A stretch of DNA of 10,606 bases, taken from NCBI GenBank assembly GCA_045532655.1, contig JAZSGI010000026.1, positions 1-10,606 of the forward strand, given 5' to 3'. This document shows, one piece after another, positions 5,849 through 10,606 of the stretch (positions are counted from its first letter, which is position 1; every line of letters starts with the position of its first letter). Both the position numbers and the translations under genes were made by a program. This DNA is from JAVBQJ01 sp045532655. GTDB lineage: Bacteria; Verrucomicrobiota; Lentisphaeria; Victivallales; Victivallaceae. The notes beneath the pieces were generated by a model. That model was not told the DNA's origin, searched no databases, and saw only the letters and a program-made list of their open reading frames with translations.

Positions 5849-7387
5849 TTAATCTGTGGGTTTGCGGGAGAGGGCAAAAAGTTCTGCCACGCCGGAGGAT
5901 GGGGCAGGGGTAAGCAGGGAAACAGCCACTGCGGCAGTGAGTCCGGCTGCAAATCCGGGGAGTATTTCGTAGATCCCGGTTTTTTCTGTAAGCCAGATAT
6001 ACCAGATTATATCGGTTGCAAAACCTGCCACTATTCCGGCAAATGCTCCCCAATAAGTAAAACGTTTCCAGTAAAGAGCCAGCAATATCACCGGCCCGAA
6101 TGCCGCTCCGAATGCTGCCCATGCACAGGAAACCAGTCCCATGATCCCTTTGCAATCCGGGCTGCTGGCAATAATAAATGCAGCTATGGAGATGATTGCC
6201 ACGATGAGTCTTCCCGCCCACAGCATCTCTTTATCAGAAGCCGACGGACGGAATATCGGTTTATAAAGATCGGAGGCAAATGCCGATGACGAAGCCAGAA
6301 GCTGTGAGTCTGCTGTACTCATTGCGGCGGCAAGAATTGCGGAAAGGAGAAGCCCTGCGAAGAAAACCCAGAGCGTGACCATACCGATATTACAGCCTAT
6401 CCAGTCAAAGACGTCACGAACCATCTGGATGAAGATCAGGGTACTTTCGTCTGTTGAACCGGCAAGTGTGTCGCCAAAGAAGAATCTGCCCAGCAAGCCG
6501 ATGGCACAGGCTGTTCCGAGGATGATGACGATCCATGAACAGCCGATGATCTGGGATTTACGCATTTCTTTTTCATTTTTGATGGATATGTATCTTATGA
6601 TAATGTGCGGCATTCCGAAATATCCCAGTCCCCAGCCGAGACCGCTGAGTATCTCCGACCAGCTTTGCCAGTCACTGCTGCCGGACGAGAAGAAATTGAA
6701 AAAATTTGCAGAAATATTACTTGCCGGAGCTGCGAATCCTGCAGTTGACATGATAACCAGCACCATGATCGGGATAAACATAAGTGCGGCAAGCATAAGC
6801 AATCCCTGGAAAAAGTCAGTCCAGCAGACGGCGTTATAGCCTCCAAGCAGAGTATATACGACAATAACTGCAGTGGCAATGCGCATTGCCATGGTCTGAT
6901 CCATGCCGAGGACGGTATTGAAAAGGGTTCCGCACGCATAGATGCTTGAGGCTGCATACACACAATATGTTACCATAAATACAAGGGCGGAAACAACAAG
7001 TATTTCTTTGCGGACAGTGAGGAACCGGTTGGTGAGAAATTGCGGGATCGTGATGGCGTCATTTGCCGCAATTGAATAACGCCGGAGCTGCGGTGCAACG
7101 AATATCCATGCGGCAACCGTTCCCAGAATAAGTCCCACTGCGATCCACACCTGCCCCATTCCGTGAAGATATATCGCTCCGGGAAGTCCCATTAATACCC
7201 AGGCACTCATATCTGAGGCTCCTGCAGAGAGGGCACACACCATACCGCCCATTTTTCTGCCGCCGAGGAAATAATCTTTTTCTGCACTGCTGCTGACTTT
7301 TTTTCTGTCTTTCAGAAAAAAATAAATCCCTACTGCCACCAGCATGATGCAGTACGAGGCCATTGCGCAAAGTTCAGGTATTTTCAT
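5849..7387 (-). CDS. putP: Sodium/solute symporter of the PutP (sodium/proline) type
   Basis: A 512-residue inner-membrane symporter of the SSS family with about 13 hydrophobic segments. It matches E. coli PutP closely: DYFLGGR, LSAGASDMSAWVLMGLPGAI with Asp59 at the position of sodium-binding Asp55, LLGGYNAVCWTDFFQG, GWGLGYFGMPHI, LLSAILAAAMSTADSQLL with the Ser-Thr pair of the sodium site, EDLYK-like ASDLYKPIF, and SCAWAAFGAAFGPVILLALYWKR. PutP imports L-proline with sodium. The exact substrate here is inferred, and other amino acids or osmolytes remain possible. The ATG has GGAG (7393-7396) 5 bases upstream. It is the first gene of the operon leading into kdsB/kdsA/kdsC and has its own promoter with nearby palindromes, which suggests that the whole operon responds to the regulation of this gene. 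Confidence 0.93.
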   Translation of the reverse strand: MKIPELCAMASYCIMLVAVGIYFFLKDRKKVSSSAEKDYFLGGRKMGGMVCALSAGASDMSAWVLMGLPGAIYLHGMGQVWIAVGLILGTVAAWIFVAPQLRRYSIAANDAITIPQFLTNRFLTVRKEILVVSALVFMVTYCVYAASSIYACGTLFNTVLGMDQTMAMRIATAVIVVYTLLGGYNAVCWTDFFQGLLMLAALMFIPIMVLVIMSTAGFAAPASNISANFFNFFSSGSSDWQSWSEILSGLGWGLGYFGMPHIIIRYISIKNEKEMRKSQIIGCSWIVIILGTACAIGLLGRFFFGDTLAGSTDESTLIFIQMVRDVFDWIGCNIGMVTLWVFFAGLLLSAILAAAMSTADSQLLASSSAFASDLYKPIFRPSASDKEMLWAGRLIVAIISIAAFIIASSPDCKGIMGLVSCAWAAFGAAFGPVILLALYWKRFTYWGAFAGIVAGFATDIIWYIWLTEKTGIYEILPGFAAGLTAAVAVSLLTPAPSSGVAELFALSRKPTD

Positions 7388-7425
7388 AAAAACTCCATTG
7401 TTGGATGTTCCGGTACTACAGAAAG

Positions 7426-7453
7426 TTTTTCTGCATTGAAATATGCAGAAAAA
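7426..7453. repeat. Perfect 11 bp inverted repeat just after the symporter promoter (putative operator or 5' UTR stem)
   Basis: TTTTTCTGCAT (7426-7436) and ATGCAGAAAAA (7443-7453) are exact complements with a 6-base spacer. The repeat begins about 6-8 bases downstream of the predicted transcription start, a typical place for a repressor operator. It would also fold as a hairpin in the leader RNA. No run of T follows on the minus strand, so it is not an obvious terminator for the upstream MATE gene. Confidence 0.6.
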
Positions 7454-7466
7454 TCATATTCCAGTA

Positions 7467-7495
7467 AATATAGCACGGAAAGTACAAAAAATCAA
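7467..7495 (-). promoter_or_regulatory. Sigma70-type promoter of the symporter-kds-lpt operon
   Basis: On the minus strand TTGATT (7490-7495) and TATATT (7467-7472) are separated by exactly 17 bases. It is the best promoter match in the 192 bp between the MATE gene and the symporter gene, and it is flanked on both sides by TTTCTGCA palindromes. Predicted transcription starts near 7460, giving a leader of about 70 bases. Confidence 0.7.
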
Positions 7496-7520
7496 CAAAA
7501 GGAGAGTAATGTTTTGCGTA

Positions 7521-7532
7521 TTTCTGCAGAAA
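7521..7532. repeat. 12 bp perfect palindrome upstream of the symporter promoter (putative operator)
   Basis: TTTCTGCAGAAA is a perfect palindrome sharing the TTTCTGCA half-site with the inverted repeat at 7426-7453. It lies about 25 bases upstream of the -35 box. Centre-to-centre distance to the other repeat is 87 bases. Confidence 0.5.
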
Positions 7533-7579
7533 AAGTGAGTTGTTCTGCGGGATTGAACAAAAAAAATTGCATTTGTGCT

Positions 7580-8989
7580 TTACGGCAGAATCTGCTGCTG
7601 TTCTGTTGCCGGAGTTGCTGATTTAGTCTCGATCACCCGGAATTTTGTCCATTTGCCGCTGATGTACCGCAACATGAATATTACTGCCAGCAACAGGATC
7701 TCCAGCTCCAGAACTATCCACAGGGCCCACCACGGGAATTGAAGTTTATATAGTATCCAGCAGGGCAGGGCGAAAAGCAGCAGTCCCACGATTGTAAGTG
7801 TCCACATGGGGAAACGTGTATCGCCGGCTCCGCGCAAGACATTGCTTATGACAATATTGAATCCGTCAAAAACAAGATATGCGCTGATAAAATACAGCAT
7901 TTGGCTTGAAAGCCGCATCGCTTCCTGTTGTGACGGATCGTCCGGACGGGCAAACGGGTCAAGCACAAGGTTCTGGAACACCGAAAAAAGCAGTACCATA
8001 AGCAGGGAATATATCGTTACAAGTATGGTGCAATTTTTCATGGACCGTTTGGCCAGCGGTATATTTTCCGCACCCATGGCTTGTCCTGCAAGGATCGAGG
8101 CGGTCATTCCTATGCCGATGACCGGAGAGAGGGCTATATTGTTGATCCCGAAAGTTATGCTTGATGCTTCGTGAACTGAAGCCCCGTAACATCCGAGAAG
8201 CAGGCTGAAAGTGTTGAATGCAATCAGGTCTATAGCCAGATGTATACCGCTTGGCAGTCCGAAACGCAGCATCCGCTTGAGAAGATTGAGATCCAATACC
8301 GGCTTGCCTGTGGCAAAATGTTTCCTTGAAGATGGAGAAAGAAACATGCACATATAGATCATAACACCGATAAATTCTGAACCGATCGTTCCCCAGGCTG
8401 CCCCTGCTGTTCCCATTGCGGGGATAATGCCTGTTCCGAAGATGAATATGTAGTTGAGAGGCAGGTTGAAAAGGGTTATCAGAAAAGATACAGCAAGAAC
8501 TGCCACCGTCTTCCCCCTTCCTGTCCAGAAACAGGCCAGAGCTCCTGTCAGAAGAAAAATAAAACTTCCTTTGCTCAGGATGTGGAAATACCTGACCTCT
8601 TCGACCACAATAGCCGGTTCGTGTCCGAAAAATTCAAAGAGCGGCTGCGCCCACCAGACACCGGTATAGAGCAGCGCGCCCCCGATAAATGCCATCCAGA
8701 TACCCTGCCACACGGCTCTGCCTATACGTTCCGGCCTTGCCGCTCCCTCGTATTGAGCCACAAAAGTACCGGTATAACCTATCGTTCCCACAAAGATACA
8801 TGCTATGGTAAAATTTGTCAATCCGCCGGTGAATGCAGCTGAGACGGCTTCATTGGAAAATTTTGCCAGCATAAGTCTGTCAAAAAACATATTGACAGCA
8901 TGGCAGGAGTTGGAGAGGATCAACGGCAGGGCGATCACAAAAACCTCTGTAAAGCTGCCGTGACGGAGTTGTTGTCTGTTGAAAAACAT
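7580..8989 (-). CDS. MATE-family efflux transporter (NorM/DinF-like)
   Basis: A 469-residue inner-membrane protein with about 12 hydrophobic helices in two similar halves. The first opens VFVIALPLILSNSCHAVNMF and the second opens MLRFGLPSGIHLAIDLIAFN, the G-L-P start of each MatE domain. Other family signs are DRLMLAKFSNEAVSAA, VAQYEGAARPERIGRAVWQG, NLPLNYIFIFG, AGAAWGTIGSEF, ILAGQAMGAENIPLAKRS and VLRGAGDTRFPM. MATE proteins export drugs or cationic compounds in exchange for sodium or protons; the substrate cannot be predicted. Its ATG lies 4 bp after the MFS stop, and its ribosome binding site (AAGG) lies inside the last MFS codons, so the two are coupled. Only a very weak hairpin and a T-run follow the stop. 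Confidence 0.93.
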   Translation of the reverse strand: MFFNRQQLRHGSFTEVFVIALPLILSNSCHAVNMFFDRLMLAKFSNEAVSAAFTGGLTNFTIACIFVGTIGYTGTFVAQYEGAARPERIGRAVWQGIWMAFIGGALLYTGVWWAQPLFEFFGHEPAIVVEEVRYFHILSKGSFIFLLTGALACFWTGRGKTVAVLAVSFLITLFNLPLNYIFIFGTGIIPAMGTAGAAWGTIGSEFIGVMIYMCMFLSPSSRKHFATGKPVLDLNLLKRMLRFGLPSGIHLAIDLIAFNTFSLLLGCYGASVHEASSITFGINNIALSPVIGIGMTASILAGQAMGAENIPLAKRSMKNCTILVTIYSLLMVLLFSVFQNLVLDPFARPDDPSQQEAMRLSSQMLYFISAYLVFDGFNIVISNVLRGAGDTRFPMWTLTIVGLLLFALPCWILYKLQFPWWALWIVLELEILLLAVIFMLRYISGKWTKFRVIETKSATPATEQQQILP

Positions 8990-8993
8990 GGAA

Positions 8994-10238
8994 TTACCTT
9001 ATTTTGGGGAAGTTTTTGTCTTTTCTGATCCAGCATTCACAGATGATTATGGCGATGAATATGATCAGTGTTGCCGGTACTACAAGGATTGCTCCTTTGA
9101 GACCGTACCTGTCGCCCACCGCTCCCATGAGCCATGAAAATATTCCGGCTCCGGGGACACCCATTGTGGAAAAATAGATGTAAAGCAGAGTCGAATCGCA
9201 ATGGGGCATTCTGGTTACACCGTATACCTGTGATGTGGGCCAATATGGAGCGATACCGATACCGGAAAGAAAGAGAAGGATGAAAAGTATGGTAAAAAGC
9301 ATCCATCCCGGCATTATTCCCGGTTTGAGAAACGCCAGCAGCAGGGAGAGACCTATCGTGCAGATGGCGGAAAAAAGCAGTATATAGCGCAGATTCCGCT
9401 GTGTTGAAATGTATCCGAATACTGTACGGCCGATAAACATTCCCAAAGCGATCGTGCCTGTGCCAAGCCCGGCAATAAATTCCGTTGTCTGGAAATTTAA
9501 TTGTATATAGGCTGCTGACCAGAAGGTGAGTCCGAATTCCGCTCCTGCTCCGAAAAACATGGCAAGGCAGCAGAGCCAGAAGCATTTTTCTTTTGAGATC
9601 GTTTTTGTCGCCTGCAGGATATCTTTGAAGCTGATACTTTCCTTGGATTCCGGGTATTCTTTGCCTTTTTGTTCTTTCCAGCAGAAGCCCAGCGACGTAA
9701 GTATTGTTATGATACCGGCGGCTGCAGTGGGGATCTGCCAGGAAACTCCGCATGCAAGCGCACCTGAAATACAGAGTACGGAGAGAATTATACCCACGGG
9801 CCAGAAGGCGTGACCGAATGAAACATATCTTTCCGGTTCATCCGGATGCAGATCCTGCAGGAAGGGAGTTGCCAGACCTTCGCACACTCCTTCGCCAAGA
9901 CCCGCCAGAACCAGGCATGGCAGCAGCATCCAGTAGGCATTGGCAAAAGCCATAACAGTTATGCCTGTTCCCATCAGGAACATGGCTCCGGCCATGGTAT
10001 GGCGTTTGCCTATTTTTGCGGATATCCAGCCGCATATCAACAGTGTTATGACCATGAAAATGCTCCGGGTCATGTGAAGAAAACCGCCGGAACTCATGCC
10101 ACCGTCATCAATGGGAAAATCAAGAGCGTTTCCCATTGCGACAATAGAGAGGGGAACCACAAAGGCACACACTGAATACATGGTGAATGCAGCAAAGGCT
10201 GCATAATCATATCTGCCGAAAACAAGTTTCTTCTTCAT
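8994..10238 (-). CDS. Major facilitator superfamily transporter
   Basis: A 414-residue inner-membrane protein with about 12 hydrophobic helices. The loop between helices 2 and 3 carries GWISAKIGKRHTM (about 70-82), a form of MFS motif A, and its second-half counterpart is GRTVFGYISTQRNLR. A polar cytoplasmic loop (about 185-220, KEQKGKEYPESKE and following) joins the two six-helix halves. The general look is that of the sugar-permease (fucose permease-like) MFS branch, but no substrate is shown. An upstream in-frame ATG would add 20 residues (10298), but the start at 10238 has AAAGGA 6 bases upstream and a typical MKKK beginning, and it leaves room for the promoter at 10270-10298. It is the first gene of an operon with MATE and diverges from a Gfo/Idh/MocA oxidoreductase gene, hinting at uptake of a sugar or polyol that the oxidoreductase acts on. 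Confidence 0.92.
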   Translation of the reverse strand: MKKKLVFGRYDYAAFAAFTMYSVCAFVVPLSIVAMGNALDFPIDDGGMSSGGFLHMTRSIFMVITLLICGWISAKIGKRHTMAGAMFLMGTGITVMAFANAYWMLLPCLVLAGLGEGVCEGLATPFLQDLHPDEPERYVSFGHAFWPVGIILSVLCISGALACGVSWQIPTAAAGIITILTSLGFCWKEQKGKEYPESKESISFKDILQATKTISKEKCFWLCCLAMFFGAGAEFGLTFWSAAYIQLNFQTTEFIAGLGTGTIALGMFIGRTVFGYISTQRNLRYILLFSAICTIGLSLLLAFLKPGIMPGWMLFTILFILLFLSGIGIAPYWPTSQVYGVTRMPHCDSTLLYIYFSTMGVPGAGIFSWLMGAVGDRYGLKGAILVVPATLIIFIAIIICECWIRKDKNFPKIR

Positions 10239-10269
10239 CGGATATCCTTTCAAATAAGCAAAGGCTCTT

Positions 10270-10298
10270 AATATACATCCGCAGTTAAAATATTGCAA
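10270..10298 (-). promoter_or_regulatory. Putative sigma70-type promoter of the MFS-MATE operon
   Basis: On the minus strand TTGCAA (10293-10298) and TATATT (10270-10275) have an exact 17-base spacer. The start of transcription would lie near 10263, leaving about 25 bases before the MFS ATG, enough for the AAAGGA site. Confidence 0.6.
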
Positions 10299-10344
10299 TC
10301 CGGAAGGCGTTTTTTGATATATTTTTGTGTTTTTTGCCGATTAT

Positions 10345-10429
10345 GGTGATAAAACACCTATTTTTGATGATTTTTTCAAGGAAAATCACCACGGAAAGTG
10401 TAAATTACCGATAAAAGGGAGTTTTCACC
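10345..10429. promoter_or_regulatory. Cluster of GGTGA/TCACC elements in the divergent intergenic region
   Basis: Between the two divergent genes lie GGTGATAAAACACC (10345-10358, 4 bp inverted arms), GAAAATCACC (10381-10390) and GTTTTCACC (10421-10429). These repeat the same A/T-run plus CACC half-site three times in one direction and once inverted. They may be operator sites of a shared regulator. No convincing plus-strand -10/-35 pair was identified for the oxidoreductase, though the region is very AT-rich. Confidence 0.35.
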
Positions 10430-10463
10430 CGAAAATAACAGCTCATTAGAAAGGTAAGAACAA

Positions 10464-10606
10464 ATGAAACGTAAGATCAGAATGGGAATGATCGGCGGCG
10501 GCCCCGGTGCCTTTATAGGCGGCGTCCATCGTATGGCAGCCCAGCTTGACGGCAAAATTGTACTCGTTTGCGGTGCATTCTGCCGTACTCCCGAGGGCTT
10601 CAAAGA
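10464..10606 (+). CDS. Gfo/Idh/MocA-family oxidoreductase, N-terminal fragment
   Basis: The first 47 codons are present and the gene runs off the right edge. The product starts MKRKIRMGMIGGGPGAFIGG, followed by VHRMAAQLDGKIVLVCGAFC. This is the NAD(P)-binding Rossmann start of the Gfo/Idh/MocA family, with the glycine-rich loop GGGPGAFIG, the following helix, and a second strand ending GAF. Members oxidise or reduce sugars, inositols and their derivatives; the catalytic EKP-type motif is outside the window. AAAGG lies 9 bases before the ATG. It diverges from the MFS-MATE operon with 225 bp between, so shared control is plausible. Confidence 0.85.
   Translation, partial: MKRKIRMGMIGGGPGAFIGGVHRMAAQLDGKIVLVCGAFCRTPEGFK

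Noticed and set aside
5824..5952. N-terminal extension of the unknown membrane protein to 5952
   Set aside because: The extra 43 residues overlap the 3' end of the symporter gene, are proline-rich, and look like a shadow frame. A start near 5823-5835 gives a typical basic segment before the helix.
5669..6289. Plus-strand ORF of 206 codons overlapping the symporter and unknown protein genes
   Set aside because: It lies antisense to well-supported coding sequence, has no family resemblance, and its composition is that of a shadow frame.
7426..7453. Inverted repeat as terminator of the MFS-MATE operon
   Set aside because: It lies downstream of the symporter promoter and has no T-run after the stem on the minus strand, so an operator or leader hairpin is more likely.
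9037..9753. Minus-strand 238-codon ORF inside the MFS gene
   Set aside because: It is an out-of-frame shadow of the MFS gene, whose own frame shows clear transmembrane helices and motif A.
10239..10298. N-terminal extension of the MFS protein to 10298
   Set aside because: It would cover the predicted promoter and ribosome binding site, and the start at 10238 has AAAGGA and a typical beginning.
10376..10603. Minus-strand ORF overlapping the oxidoreductase start
   Set aside because: The plus strand encodes a clear Rossmann N-terminus with a ribosome binding site; the opposite ORF has no recognisable feature.

Overview
The window comes from a Gram-negative bacterium with a Kdo-containing lipopolysaccharide. 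It carries kdsB, kdsA, kdsC and LPS-transport (lpt) genes, a PutP-type sodium symporter, multidrug and sugar-type transporters, and the start of a Gfo/Idh/MocA oxidoreductase. GC content is moderate, with AT-rich intergenic regions. The GGGPGAFIGGVHR-type oxidoreductase N-terminus, the metal-type KdsA and the composite LptC/LptA-like protein fit the Planctomycetes-Verrucomicrobia-Chlamydiae superphylum (for example Lentisphaerota/Victivallales). That assignment is a guess from family resemblance and was not computed.

Layout. All complete genes lie on the minus strand, so transcription runs from high to low coordinates. Only the oxidoreductase fragment at the right edge (10464-10606) is on the plus strand. 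It diverges from a two-gene transporter operon (MFS 10238-8994, MATE 8989-7580; 4 bp gap). Then comes a 192 bp control region with a good sigma70-type promoter and two TTTCTGCA-containing palindromes. Next is a compact operon: sodium/proline-type symporter, a one-helix membrane protein of unknown function, kdsB, kdsA, kdsC, and a long LptC/LptA-like periplasmic protein. Gaps are 25 and 9 bp or the genes overlap, so co-translation is likely.

A separate promoter with a perfect TTGACA box (1654-1681) drives lptB and hpf. A 36-codon leader ORF lies before lptB, and a 39-codon ORF follows hpf. The unit ends at a GC-rich hairpin followed by a U-tract (191-224). Beyond it, a GNAT-type acetyltransferase with its own promoter runs off the left edge.

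How the genes work together. KdsA condenses arabinose-5-phosphate and PEP to Kdo-8-phosphate, KdsC dephosphorylates it, and KdsB activates Kdo as CMP-Kdo for attachment to lipid A. The LptC/LptA-like protein would form the periplasmic bridge and LptB the cytoplasmic ATPase that drives LPS to the outer membrane. Hpf is the ribosome-hibernation factor often found near lptB in proteobacteria. The symporter and the unknown membrane protein at the head of the operon have no obvious LPS role and are the main puzzle. The MFS/MATE pair and divergent oxidoreductase look like a separate small uptake and metabolism module.

No rRNA, tRNA, CRISPR array, insertion sequence or phage gene was recognised. No gene-free stretch exceeds 300 bases; the longest (about 190-225 bp) are described as regulatory regions.
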